Below are positions 1-12,168 of a stretch of 64,000 bases of DNA, in pieces; within the stretch, counting starts at the first letter, position 1; every line of letters starts with the position of its first letter. The position numbers were made by a program, and so were the translations under genes. Source of the DNA: Bog-473 sp036489775. GTDB lineage: Bacteria > Actinomycetota > Acidimicrobiia > Acidimicrobiales > RAAP-2. The stretch is from the NCBI GenBank assembly GCA_036489775.1, contig DASXFC010000031.1:112074-176073 (forward strand), read 5' to 3'. A model generated the notes under the pieces. The model had not been told where the DNA came from, did no database searches, and worked only from the letters and a program-made list of their open reading frames with translations.

Positions 1-702
1 GTCGGCGAGGTGGTGCGCCGGATCACCGGCACATCGCTCGGCACCTTCTTTGCCGAGCAGGTGGCCGGACCGCTCGGCCTCGAATTCTGGATCGGCCTGC
101 CCGAGGCGCAGGAGCACCGGGTCTCCCCGATCGGCGGCGGTGCCGGCAGCCTGCTGCCCGAGGGCAGCGACGGGCCACCGTCGGGCCTGTCCTTCGGCAA
201 GACGCTGCTGGGCCGCGCCCTCAACGCCGCCCGGGCCTTCAGCGAGCCCGGCTGGATGAACACCGTGGCCTGGCACGCGGCCGAGGTCCCAGCGGGCAAC
301 GGCATCACCAACGCCCGCTCGCTCTCCCGCCTCTACGCCGCGCTGATCAGTCCGGTCGAGGGTGGGCCGCCGGAGTCGTTCTTCACGCCCGAACAGGTGG
401 AGCGGGCACGTACCCAGCGGACCTCGGGGGTCGACCAGGTCTTCTTGAGCGTGGGCTACCCGATGGAGCAGCGGATCGGCCAGGGCTTCTGGCTGGCCAA
501 CGAGTACGCGGCCTGGGGCGGAGCCGGCAGCTTCGGCCATGCCGGGGCGGGCGGCTCCTACGGCTTCGCCGACCCGGAGAACAAGGTGGCGGTGGGCTAC
601 GTCATGAACAAGATGGGAGCCGACATCGCCGGCGACCCCCGTTCCCACCGGCTGGTCAAGGCGGTGTACGACTCGATCGGCGCCGAGCCGAAATACTTCT
701 GA
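1..702 (+). CDS. Serine beta-lactamase-family hydrolase, 3' part only
   Basis: The frame is open from the first base and ends with TGA at 700-702, so the 5' part with the catalytic SxxK and Tyr motifs lies outside the window. The visible 233 codons start GEVVRRITGTSLGTF and contain HAGAGGSYGFADP near visible residue 180. That block is the HxGxGG counterpart of the KTG motif in class-C-like serine hydrolases (EstB, penicillin-binding-protein-like esterases). The family hydrolyses esters, amides or peptides; this fragment does not show the substrate. A GTG at position 10 is in frame but would cut the fold, so I treat the gene as truncated by the window edge. msrB follows 18 bases downstream on the same strand and may be co-transcribed. 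Confidence 0.8.
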   Translation, partial: VGEVVRRITGTSLGTFFAEQVAGPLGLEFWIGLPEAQEHRVSPIGGGAGSLLPEGSDGPPSGLSFGKTLLGRALNAARAFSEPGWMNTVAWHAAEVPAGNGITNARSLSRLYAALISPVEGGPPESFFTPEQVERARTQRTSGVDQVFLSVGYPMEQRIGQGFWLANEYAAWGGAGSFGHAGAGGSYGFADPENKVAVGYVMNKMGADIAGDPRSHRLVKAVYDSIGAEPKYF

Positions 703-720
703 CCAGGAACGGGTTGTACT

Positions 721-1194
721 TTGGGTACGAAAGGCAGTCAATTGTTCACGCGCAAGAAGAAGGAAACCGAAGCGGTGGAATACGAAGTGGCCAAGACCGA
801 AGACGAGTGGCGCCAGGAACTCGCACCCGAGCGCTACGCCGTACTGCGCAAGGCGGGCACTGAGCCGGCCTGGAGCGGTGAGTTGCTCCACGTCGACGGC
901 GAAGGGGTCTTCCGCTGCGCCGGCTGTGGGGCCGAACTCTTCGACACCGACTCGAAGTTCGAATCGGGCTCGGGCTGGCCCAGCTTTGACCGGGCCAAGT
1001 CGGCCGGCACCATCATCGAGAACACGGACCGCAGTCACGGGATGAGCCGCACCGAGATCGTGTGCGCCCGGTGTGGCGGCCACCTGGGACACGTGTTCCC
1101 AGATGGCCCCACCGACACCGGATTGCGCTACTGCGTCAACTCGCTCTCGTTGACCTATGACCCCGAGAGCGAGAAGGACGCAGCCGACAGCTGA
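721..1194 (+). CDS. msrB: Peptide-methionine (R)-S-oxide reductase MsrB
   Basis: MsrB reduces the R epimer of methionine sulfoxide in oxidised proteins in the cytoplasm. The protein shows the complete family pattern: two zinc-binding CxxC pairs (RCAGCGAELF and VCARCGGHLGHVF), the substrate block SGSGWPSF, and the catalytic cysteine in RYCVNSLSL near the C terminus. The start is uncertain. TTG 721 gives 157 residues, with Lys-rich extra residues before the usual MsrB beginning. TTG 742 has AAAGG seven bases ahead. GTG 775 (MEYEVAKTEDEW) has AAGAAGGAA ahead and matches the usual family N terminus best. The gene ends four bases before the convergent ssb stop, with no hairpin between them. Confidence 0.93.
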   Translation: MGTKGSQLFTRKKKETEAVEYEVAKTEDEWRQELAPERYAVLRKAGTEPAWSGELLHVDGEGVFRCAGCGAELFDTDSKFESGSGWPSFDRAKSAGTIIENTDRSHGMSRTEIVCARCGGHLGHVFPDGPTDTGLRYCVNSLSLTYDPESEKDAADS

Positions 1195-1197
1195 CGC

Positions 1198-1623
1198 TCA
1201 GGCCTCGGCGGCCACCGGGTCAGCGGGCTCGCGCCCGGCGCCGTCGACCAGATCGAGAGCGCTCCGGCGCTCCACCTTCTGCACATCGGCGGTGGCGAAG
1301 CGCAGGCTCGGCCCGATCTCGTCCGCGGTGATCTCCACCTTGGACCGGTGCTCGCCCTCGTCGTTGTCCCAGGCGCGCTGCTCGAGCCGTCCGGTCACCA
1401 CGACGCGCATGCCCTTGGCCAGGCTCAGCGCGGCGTTCTCGGCCAGATCCCGCCAGCAGACGACGTCGAAGTAGGACGTCGCCTCGTGCCACTCCTGAGT
1501 GGCGCGGTCCTGCCAACGACGGTTGACGGCCACCCCCAGCTGGGTGGTGGCTTGCCCGTCTCGGGTGTAGCGGATCTCCGGTTCACGGGTCAGGTTGCCG
1601 GTGATTGTGGTGGTGTTGGCCAT
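1198..1623 (-). CDS. ssb: Single-stranded DNA-binding protein (short paralogue)
   Basis: This is an OB-fold SSB of 141 residues. The N terminus (MANTTTITGNLTREPEIRYT), the block YFDVVCWRDLAENA and the core KGMRVVVTGRLEQRAW are typical of bacterial SSB, which coats single-stranded DNA in replication, recombination and repair. I chose ATG 1623 because AAAGGAG lies six bases upstream; an ATG at 1629 abuts that site. The tail is short and ends DPVAAEA. It lacks the Gly/Pro-rich linker and the acidic DDDIPF-type tip that recruits partner proteins. This suggests a secondary SSB (SsbB-like), with the main one elsewhere, usually beside rpsF/rplI. It is divergent from the GT39 gene. Confidence 0.88.
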   Translation of the reverse strand: MANTTTITGNLTREPEIRYTRDGQATTQLGVAVNRRWQDRATQEWHEATSYFDVVCWRDLAENAALSLAKGMRVVVTGRLEQRAWDNDEGEHRSKVEITADEIGPSLRFATADVQKVERRSALDLVDGAGREPADPVAAEA

Positions 1624-1725
1624 GGCCATCTCCTTTATCTCTCGTGCCCCCGGGGTGGGGACACCACCAGCGTGCGGATCTGACCTTGCACGAAACCTGA
1701 CAGAGATATTTGCCCTGGCTAGCAG

Positions 1726-1731
1726 TACAAT
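1726..1731 (+). promoter_or_regulatory. Possible -10 element for the GT39 gene
   Basis: TACAAT matches the TATAAT consensus at five of six positions. It sits 19 bases before ATG 1750 and is followed by the strong site GGAGGGGG, so the leader would be only about 12 bases. I see no convincing -35 box at the right distance. The 1624-1749 gap must also hold the divergent ssb promoter. Confidence 0.35.
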
Positions 1732-1749
1732 TCCCCCGGGGGAGGGGGA

Positions 1750-3639
1750 ATGAAGACAACTCATAGGCGGCGCGCCATGTCCTTTTGGCGCTCCCCAGAG
1801 GACCAACCGGCCTGGGCCAGGCCAGCCCTGCTGGGCCTCGCGGCGGTGGCCGCCTTTGCCTACGCCTGGGGGATGAACAGCGCCAACCTCGAGGTGTTCT
1901 ACGGCGCCGCCGTGCGCTCGATGGCCGGGAACTGGCACGACTTCTTCTTCGCCGCCTTCGACCCGTGGGGCACGGTGTCGGTCGACAAGCTGCCTGGCGC
2001 CTTATGGCTCGAGGCCCTGTCGGTCCGGATCTTCGGCTTCCACATCTGGGCCTTCGTCCTGCCCCAGGTCATCGAGGGCACGCTCACCGTGCTGGTGCTC
2101 TACCGGACGGTGCGGCGGGTGGCCGGCCCCGGCGCCGGGCTGGTGGCCGCCGGCATTCTCGCCATCACTCCGGCCACCGTCCTGCTCAACCGGGGCAATG
2201 TCTCGGACACGCTGCTGATCCTCCTGCTGGTGCTGGCGGTCGACGCCACCCAACGGGCCATCGCTTCGGGGCGCTGGCAGACCCTGGCCCTGGCCGGCCT
2301 CTACGTGGGTCTGGCCTTCCAGGCCAAGATGCTCCAAGCCTGGATCGTGCTGCCCGCCCTCTACCTGGCCTACCTGCTGGCCGGGCCGACGGCCGACCTG
2401 GTCCGGCGCTGCACGCACGTGGTGCTTTCGGGCGTGGTGGTCCTGATCGTCTCGCTCAGCTGGATGACCGCGGTGAGTGTGGTGCCGTCCCACGACCGCC
2501 CCTACGTCGACGGCAGCTGCAACAACTCGATCTACAGCCAGGTCTTCCTCTACAACGGGACCGACCGCCTGAGCGGCCACGTGCTCACGCAGGCGGGCTG
2601 TCGCCCCGCATCGCCGCAGCTGGCCACCACCGAATCGCACCTGCCGGTCGAGGTGGTGGGCCACCTGTCCAAGGGCCTCGGCCGCTTCCTGACCGGCGGT
2701 TTCGGGCGCCTGGCCGCCTGGCTCTTCCCGCCCTCGCTGGTGGCCATCATCGGGCTCCTCATCGAGACCCGCCGGCGACCGAGAACCGATGCCCGGCGGG
2801 CCGCCGTGGTGATGTGGACTATCTGGTTGTTCTTCACGTGGGAATTCTTCAGTGATTCCCACCAGCTCAACTCCTACTACCTGGCTGCGCTGATCCCCCC
2901 CATCGCCGCCCTGTGCGGCATGGGCCTGGCCGCCGCCTGGTCGCATCGCGACTCGAGGAGGGTGCGAACCACTGTGCTGTTGACGGTGGCTGGTGGCACG
3001 GCGTACGCCGCCTCGCTGGTACCGGGCAGTGCCGGCGTCGCCCTCTGGGCCTGGGTCAGCAGTGGAACGTTGGCGTTGGCCGCCATCGTCCTGCTCGCCC
3101 TGGCCCATCGCCCCGCCCTGGCCCGCTGGAGTGTGCCGGCCGGGTTCACACTGGGCGCGCTGGCCCTGGCGGCCGGTCCGGCCTGGGCCTCAGCCGCGTC
3201 AGTGCGCGATCAGTTGAGCCCGTTCGAAACGCCGTACCAGCCGGCCAGCCTCACGGCGACGCTGGCCCAACAGAACGCCGGGGCGCTGGCGTCCATCCCG
3301 GCGCTCCAAGCCGAGGCCGACCGCGTCCCCGCCAACCAGGCCGTCAACACCATCGAGTCATCGCAGGCTGATTCGTTCTACGTCCTGGCCACCGGGCGCG
3401 AATGGCTCCCCGTGGGTGGATTCACCGGCCAGATTCCCGAACCGTCGCTGTCCCAGTTCGAGGCCTATGTCCGGGCCGGCAAGGTCGTGCAGGTGACCGT
3501 GGCCATGAAGCCCCGCACGACCAACCCGGACCTGCTGTGGGTCGCCGCGCACTGCACGGCGTCGACGACGAAGGGGACGTTCGTGCTCGAGGGGGTCCAC
3601 TTCGCGCGGTACCGCTGCAGCAGGGCTGACGCGCCCTGA
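1750..3639 (+). CDS. GT39/ArnT-like polyprenyl-phosphate-sugar membrane glycosyltransferase
   Basis: This is a 629-residue integral membrane protein with about 10-12 hydrophobic segments and a soluble C-terminal part from about residue 490. The N-terminal block (YGAAVRSMAGNWHDFF, then DPWGTVSVDKLPGALW) and the second-loop sequence LLNRGNVSDTLL match GT39-like proteins, which use a lipid-phosphate sugar to glycosylate proteins or envelope lipids on the outer face of the membrane. The acidic pair in the first external loop, DPWGTVSVDK, is where the family carries its catalytic Asp. ATG 1750 directly follows GGAGGGGG; an alternative ATG lies at 1777. The acceptor is unknown. The gene ends 10 bases from the convergent ftsX stop. 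Confidence 0.8.
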   Translation: MKTTHRRRAMSFWRSPEDQPAWARPALLGLAAVAAFAYAWGMNSANLEVFYGAAVRSMAGNWHDFFFAAFDPWGTVSVDKLPGALWLEALSVRIFGFHIWAFVLPQVIEGTLTVLVLYRTVRRVAGPGAGLVAAGILAITPATVLLNRGNVSDTLLILLLVLAVDATQRAIASGRWQTLALAGLYVGLAFQAKMLQAWIVLPALYLAYLLAGPTADLVRRCTHVVLSGVVVLIVSLSWMTAVSVVPSHDRPYVDGSCNNSIYSQVFLYNGTDRLSGHVLTQAGCRPASPQLATTESHLPVEVVGHLSKGLGRFLTGGFGRLAAWLFPPSLVAIIGLLIETRRRPRTDARRAAVVMWTIWLFFTWEFFSDSHQLNSYYLAALIPPIAALCGMGLAAAWSHRDSRRVRTTVLLTVAGGTAYAASLVPGSAGVALWAWVSSGTLALAAIVLLALAHRPALARWSVPAGFTLGALALAAGPAWASAASVRDQLSPFETPYQPASLTATLAQQNAGALASIPALQAEADRVPANQAVNTIESSQADSFYVLATGREWLPVGGFTGQIPEPSLSQFEAYVRAGKVVQVTVAMKPRTTNPDLLWVAAHCTASTTKGTFVLEGVHFARYRCSRADAP

Positions 3640-3649
3640 CCTGAGCTGC

Positions 3650-4537
3650 TCAGACGTCGAGGAAGCGGCGGATGGCCACGGCCGATCCGACCGAACCCAG
3701 CAAGATACCGACGACCACGATCACCACGTCGGTCACCACCACGTTGCCCGTCGTCATGTGCAGCTCGGAGACCAGGTTGCCCGTGCTGGCATTGCTGGCG
3801 AAGTGGTTGAGGACAAGCACGGAGAAGTACAGCACCACGGCGCTGACGGCCGAACCCAACAGGCCCTGGAGCATCCCTTCGGACATGAACGGCACCCGGA
3901 TAAACCAGTTGGTGGCCCCCACCAGCTTCATCACCGAGACCTCTCTGCGTCGGGCGAAGATGGCCATGCGGATCGAGTTCAAGATGAGTACCGAGGCCGA
4001 AATGATCAGGATCAGAGCCAGGCCCAGGCAGACCCACTTGATGATGTTGATGACCTTCTCCTCGCTGCGCACCGAAGCCAGCGGGGCGATGACACTCATC
4101 ACGCCCGGCGTGCCCTTGAAGGTGTTGATCACCGGCTGGACGTCGGACAGGTTGACCGGGGTGCACCAGAACGAGGTCGGCATCTCCGACACCGTGACGT
4201 TGCCGTTGATGATGTCGGGTTCGAGCCGGCGGGCCTCGTTGAAGTTCCAGACCTGGTCATGGAACGGGCAGGGCTGGGCGATGTAATTCAGCTGGCCCAG
4301 CTCGGTCTTGACGGCCGAGATCTCCTGGGCGTTGGCACCCGGCTGCATGAAGACCTGGACCTGGGTGCCCCGCTCCCAGGACACCGAAGCGTTGGCTGCG
4401 CCCTGGCGCAACAGGAGGGCGGCGCCCACCAGGGTCAGCGACACCGCCACCGTGAGGACGGCGGCGATGGTCATCAGGCGGTTGCGCCAGAGATTGGCCC
4501 CGGTTTCGCGTGCGACGTACTCGAAGGAGACCGGCAC
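3650..4537 (-). CDS. ftsX: Cell-division ABC transporter permease-like FtsX
   Basis: FtsX is the membrane half of FtsEX, which transmits ATP hydrolysis to periplasmic or wall peptidoglycan hydrolases at the septum. The 295-residue protein has the family layout: a short cytoplasmic N terminus (FEYVARETGANLWRNR), TM1 at about 25-45, a large extracellular loop with two cysteines (PCPF and FWCTP) likely to pair, then three TM segments (LGLALILIISASVLIL; LLGSAVSAVVLYFSVLVL; VVTDVVIVVVGILLGSVG). I place the start at GTG 4537, one base after the ftsE stop (TGAGGTG), which gives translational coupling. Longer frames to 4600 would run into ftsE. The gene is last in the secA-prfB-ftsE-ftsX block; the usual smpB is not downstream. 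Confidence 0.95.
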   Translation of the reverse strand: MPVSFEYVARETGANLWRNRLMTIAAVLTVAVSLTLVGAALLLRQGAANASVSWERGTQVQVFMQPGANAQEISAVKTELGQLNYIAQPCPFHDQVWNFNEARRLEPDIINGNVTVSEMPTSFWCTPVNLSDVQPVINTFKGTPGVMSVIAPLASVRSEEKVINIIKWVCLGLALILIISASVLILNSIRMAIFARRREVSVMKLVGATNWFIRVPFMSEGMLQGLLGSAVSAVVLYFSVLVLNHFASNASTGNLVSELHMTTGNVVVTDVVIVVVGILLGSVGSAVAIRRFLDV

Positions 4538-4538
4538 C

Positions 4539-5264
4539 TCAGCCCATGCTCCCCGCCGTGATGTCCACGGCGAGCGGAGCACTGTCGATGCCGTAGACAC
4601 CGCGAGCCTGGTCGCGTACCAGTTTGCCGTGGCTCAGCTCGATCACGCGTCGGCGCATCTTGTCCACCAGCACCTCGTCGTGGGTGGCCACCACCACCGT
4701 GGTCCCGGTGCGGTTGATGCGGTCGAGCAACTGCATGATGCCTTGGCTGGTCTGCGGGTCGAGGTTTCCCGTGGGCTCGTCAGCCAACAGGATGAGGGGG
4801 CGGTTCACGAAAGCACGGGCCACCGCCACCCGCTGCTGCTCACCACCGGAAAGTTCGTTCGGGAGGTTGTCGCTCTTGTGGGCCAGTCCCACCAGGTCCA
4901 GTACCTGGGGCACCTGGTTGGCCACCACGTGACGCGGCCGTCCGATCACCTCGAGGGCGAAGGCCACGTTCTCGAACACGCTCTTGTTGGGCAGCAGGCG
5001 GAAGTCCTGGAAGACACAGCCGATGTTGCGGCGCAGGTAGGGCACGCGCCACTTGGGCAGGTCGACGATGTTGCGCCCGGCTTCGAGGATCTCGCCGCTG
5101 TCGGGCAGCTCCTCGCGCAGGAGCAAACGGATGAACGTGGTCTTGCCCGATCCCGACGAGCCGACCAGGAAGACGAATTCACCCTTGTCGATCTCGATCG
5201 AGATGTCCCGCAGGGCCACGGTGCTGCCCTTGTAGGTCTTGGTGACGTTGTCGAATCGGATCAT
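4539..5264 (-). CDS. ftsE: Cell-division ATP-binding protein FtsE
   Basis: This is the ABC ATPase subunit of FtsEX, 241 residues. Walker A is GSSGSGKT (35-42), the Q-loop is GCVFQDFRLLP, the signature is LSGGEQQR and Walker B is LILLADEPTGNLD, with the switch His in VVVATHDE. Two features are typical of FtsE rather than of generic importers: IRFDNVTKTY at the N terminus and the RLLPNKSVFENVAFAL segment. ATG 5264 is the only sensible start. No Shine-Dalgarno sequence precedes it; the leader instead holds a 16-bp tandem duplication at 5276-5307. ftsX is coupled one base downstream. Confidence 0.97.
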   Translation of the reverse strand: MIRFDNVTKTYKGSTVALRDISIEIDKGEFVFLVGSSGSGKTTFIRLLLREELPDSGEILEAGRNIVDLPKWRVPYLRRNIGCVFQDFRLLPNKSVFENVAFALEVIGRPRHVVANQVPQVLDLVGLAHKSDNLPNELSGGEQQRVAVARAFVNRPLILLADEPTGNLDPQTSQGIMQLLDRINRTGTTVVVATHDEVLVDKMRRRVIELSHGKLVRDQARGVYGIDSAPLAVDITAGSMG

Positions 5265-5275
5265 GGGCTAGCGGT

Positions 5276-5307
5276 CAAGTTGAGAGAAGGCCAAGTTGAG
5301 AGAAGGC
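5276..5307. repeat. Perfect 16-bp tandem duplication in the ftsE leader
   Basis: CAAGTTGAGAGAAGGC occurs twice head to tail at 5276-5291 and 5292-5307. On the ftsE strand this is a pyrimidine-rich GCCTTCTCTCAACTTG pair ending 12 bases before the ATG. The 146-bp prfB-ftsE gap holds no gene. Confidence 0.9.
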
Positions 5308-5410
5308 TGAGTGCCACCCAGCGCGGTGGCGCAACAGGGAGGAAGCCTAGCGAGACAATGTTGCGGTTTGCAGTCATCTGATCGATGGTGCAGGTCACAC
5401 CCGCTATTGG

Positions 5411-9323
<3,913 letters not shown>

Positions 9324-10068
9324 GGGCAGACGATCCTACCGGGAGCCTGGATTGCCCTGGCATCGAGGACCAAGGCCGGAGTGAATGGGCTGCGTGCGGC
9401 TGACCTGGTCTTTGACCCCACACTCGCCTGCGGCGAGGTTGACGGACCGGTACCGGCGGCCCGGCGGCGTCGCCACCTTCGGGCCCAACGGCGCCGTGAT
9501 GGCCCGTATCCCCTCGTCACCACCGGACCACGACAATCGTGCTCGCGACGGGCAGGACTTACCTCTAAATCGCACCATGCTCAGCAACCACAAGTTGCCT
9601 TACGTGGGTCGTTTTGCCTGCGACTGGCATCGACTTGCAACCACAGACCCGCACGCAACCCACGGCCAGTGTACGCCCACCACGAAGCGCCATCCCAGCT
9701 CACGAGGGCCGGCCGGCTCTATCGGCGCCATCGGCCGGCGGCAGAGCGGGTTCGGCGTGGCCCAGAGCGATGAACATGTCCTCGACCCCGATGTCGAGCG
9801 GGGTCATCACATCGTCATCGTCGTCCTCGGCCTCCTGGACCGGCGGCTCGGTCATCGCCCCAGTCCATGGCTGTCGTGCATCGGATCCTTTTCCTCTTCA
9901 CCACGGCAGAGCCGGTCGACATCCGGCGCCCGCCATGGGCGTTTCAACAGGAGAAACTTACGAGGTGGCCGTGGCCCTTCCGGGGCAGCCGGGTTGTCAT
10001 CTCGTTGCCGCGATGGCTTAGAGGCGCCATCGGCAACAGCGCGGCCGATGGCCCGGCGCCGAAGCGGG
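9324..10068. other. 745-bp region almost without coding content
   Basis: I find no recognisable gene, tRNA or long hairpin here. In many actinobacteria the ribosome hibernation factor gene sits upstream of secA, but no matching protein is encoded in any frame. The only candidate is a short acidic ORF at 9700-9855. The remainder must hold the secA promoter. Confidence 0.6.
9700..9855 (-). CDS. Possible small acidic protein (51 residues)
   Basis: The frame runs from ATG 9855 to TGA 9702-9700. The product begins MTEPPVQEAEDDDDDVMTPL and continues DIGVEDMFIALGHAEPA, ending in a Pro/Ala/Asp-rich tail. It is strongly acidic, with five consecutive aspartates, has no signal peptide and no membrane segment. 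No clear ribosome site precedes it. The start, stop and amphipathic middle look protein-like, but chance ORFs of this size are common in GC-rich DNA. Function unknown. Confidence 0.3.
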   Translation of the reverse strand: MTEPPVQEAEDDDDDVMTPLDIGVEDMFIALGHAEPALPPADGADRAGRPS

Positions 10069-10788
10069 CTACTGACCGGGCACGTCCGATCCGGCAGAGC
10101 CCGACGTGCTGCCGGCGCTGGCCGGTGTGGCCCCTTCGAGCACGGTCACGTCGGAGATCTTCCACGTCGATCCGACCTCGGTCAGGTTGACGATGAGGCG
10201 AACCACGTCGGAGGCGGGCGTGGTGATCTTGTCGTTCACGTAGACCTGATCGACCACGGCGTAGACCGAGGCCGAGTGAGGGCTGAGCGATTGCACCAGG
10301 TTGTAACGGATCTGCCCCCGGGACTCGGCCAGGCTGGCTTCGAGCTCCTTGCGGATGGCGGAATTGAAGAACTCGTTGGCCTGGGAGGAGAAGGATCCGG
10401 TGGCCATGGCGGTCACCGCGTTGAAGTCGGTGTCGATCGACTTGGCGTTGAAGTTGAAGAAGTCGACCAGGAACGCCTTTGAAGCGCTCTGCACGGCCGC
10501 CTGCTCACCCGAGTCCCCGCTGGACTTGGTGAAGAACAGCACGGCGAAGACAGCGGTGCCGACCAGGGCCAGTGTGGCCACCACGGCCAACACCCGGATG
10601 AGGCGATCCTGGGGCCCGACCGGCGGCCGCTCGTTCTTGGGCCCGTTCCTGGGCTTGATCTTGGCCTGCTTGGCCCGGCGGGCGATGCGGCTCTCCTCGG
10701 CGCTGGCCTCATCAGAGCCGCCGACCTGCTTGACCCCGGGGTCGGGGGCCTGCTCGTCCTCTTCTTCGATCAGGGAGTCGTCAGTCAC
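10069..10788 (-). CDS. Mce-associated membrane protein (Mas)
   Basis: The product has 239 residues: an acidic then basic cytoplasmic N terminus (about 1-65, with KQAKIKPRNGPK), one TM segment (LIRVLAVVATLALVGTAVFA, about 64-85) and an external domain of about 140 residues resembling the Mam/Mas proteins encoded after mce operons. In mycobacteria such proteins stabilise or assist Mce complexes at the membrane; the exact role is not settled. It is last in the minus-strand mce operon, 48 bases after mceF. The external domain ends in a Ser/Gly-rich tail (SAGSTSGSAGSDVPGQ). Confidence 0.8.
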   Translation of the reverse strand: MTDDSLIEEEDEQAPDPGVKQVGGSDEASAEESRIARRAKQAKIKPRNGPKNERPPVGPQDRLIRVLAVVATLALVGTAVFAVLFFTKSSGDSGEQAAVQSASKAFLVDFFNFNAKSIDTDFNAVTAMATGSFSSQANEFFNSAIRKELEASLAESRGQIRYNLVQSLSPHSASVYAVVDQVYVNDKITTPASDVVRLIVNLTEVGSTWKISDVTVLEGATPASAGSTSGSAGSDVPGQ

Positions 10789-10836
10789 GGGAGCGCAGAG
10801 TCTGGCACGCCGCCTCGCGGCGCCGATGCCATCTGG

Positions 10837-12168
10837 TCAGGCCCGGCGGCGGGCCCGACGCCGGGACGGGCGGGCGCCGGCGACCAGTAGGAACATCGGG
10901 ACGATCAAGCCGCCCAGGGTGACCAGCAGCCACATGCTCGAGGCCGAGGCCCGATCAGCCGTGCTGGCGGTGGTAGAGCCGTCGACGGCACCGCTCGGCA
11001 GTTCGACATTGGCTTCGGACGCCGTGGGCGCGACCACCTGGCCGCCGGCGGCCGGGGTGAAACCGGACTGGGTGGCCGGACCGACGCCGTTGCCGTAGAC
11101 GGTCACGCACCCGGCACCGGGCAAGGTGTTCGGGATGGGGTTGGCCGTGGGGTACGACTGCCCCTGGACCAGCTCGGGCGGGATGATCAGGCGGGTACGC
11201 AGGAACTCCTGGTTGGAGTTGGCGGCGCCGCCGTTGGTGGTCGCCTTGGCCAGGCCGTCAACCGCGATGGTGTTGACCGCGCCGAAGAAGTACTGGTTGT
11301 AGGCCAGACCCTCGTAGAGGTTGTTCAGGTTGGTCGGCTGAGCGATATTGCTCACGATGGAGGCGGTGTCATGGAGCAGGCAGCCGAGGTTGGGGGTCTG
11401 GGTCTGCAGCAGGTCGTTGACCTGGCTGAAGGCTCCGCTGCCTTCGGTCAACAGGTCGTGCAGGCTGGTCTTGTCCTGGGCCAGCACCTGCACCAGGGCG
11501 GCGGTGTTGGCCAGATCGTCCTTGAGCTCGGGAGCCACCGCCACCACCGCGTTGAGGGCGGGTGGCGAGTTGGCCAGCAACTCGGTGAACTGCTGCTGAT
11601 AGGCCAGGAATTCCTTGTTGAAGCTGTTGCCGGCCGAGATGAGGGTGCGGATGCTCGGCGCGTTGCCCTCGAGCGCGGTGGCCAGATCGGTGATGACCTT
11701 GTTGAGATCACCGGCCGGGATCGCTTGCAGCAGCTTGGTGGCCGATTCCACCACCGCACCGACATTGGCCGGGACCTGATTGGCGGCCGCCGGCACCGAC
11801 GCGTTGTCGTGGAGGGCGGGGGCCGATCCGGACCGGGTGGGCACCAGGTTGACCACCTGCTCACCGAGGTCGTTGGCGATCTGTACCGAGGCCTGAACGT
11901 CGCTGGGAATGGTGATGCCCGGGTTGATGGTCATGGTGACCTTGGTGGCCTTCTTGGTCAGCTGGGTGTTGGCCACCGTGCCCACCGGGACCCCATTGAG
12001 CTCGACGGTGAAGTTCGGGTACAGGCCCGACGCGTCCGGGAACGAGGTGGTGAGGGTGAGCGGGTTGGCCAGCGGAGAGCCCAAGAGGTTGTCCACGCCG
12101 TAGCCCACCAGGGCGAAGCTGACCACGAAGAAGGCGATGAGGTTGATGATCAGGCGGCGTGAGATCAC
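10837..12168 (-). CDS. mceF: Mce family protein, MceF position
   Basis: This is the sixth MCE subunit of the operon, 443 residues. A short N terminus and one TM (LIINLIAFFVVSFALVGYGV) precede the MCE domain (about 35-115, with ELNGVPVGTV and the arm SVQIANDLGEQVVNLVPT), then a long helical region that in MCE tunnels forms a needle-like coiled coil, and a TM-like segment near the C terminus (MWLLVTLGGLIVPMFLLVAG) with a basic end. The GTG start at 12168 overlaps the mceE stop as GTGA. A hydrophobic C-terminal segment is often seen in the last Mce protein of an actinobacterial operon. It acts outside the membrane in lipid import. Confidence 0.9.
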   Translation of the reverse strand: MISRRLIINLIAFFVVSFALVGYGVDNLLGSPLANPLTLTTSFPDASGLYPNFTVELNGVPVGTVANTQLTKKATKVTMTINPGITIPSDVQASVQIANDLGEQVVNLVPTRSGSAPALHDNASVPAAANQVPANVGAVVESATKLLQAIPAGDLNKVITDLATALEGNAPSIRTLISAGNSFNKEFLAYQQQFTELLANSPPALNAVVAVAPELKDDLANTAALVQVLAQDKTSLHDLLTEGSGAFSQVNDLLQTQTPNLGCLLHDTASIVSNIAQPTNLNNLYEGLAYNQYFFGAVNTIAVDGLAKATTNGGAANSNQEFLRTRLIIPPELVQGQSYPTANPIPNTLPGAGCVTVYGNGVGPATQSGFTPAAGGQVVAPTASEANVELPSGAVDGSTTASTADRASASSMWLLVTLGGLIVPMFLLVAGARPSRRRARRRA

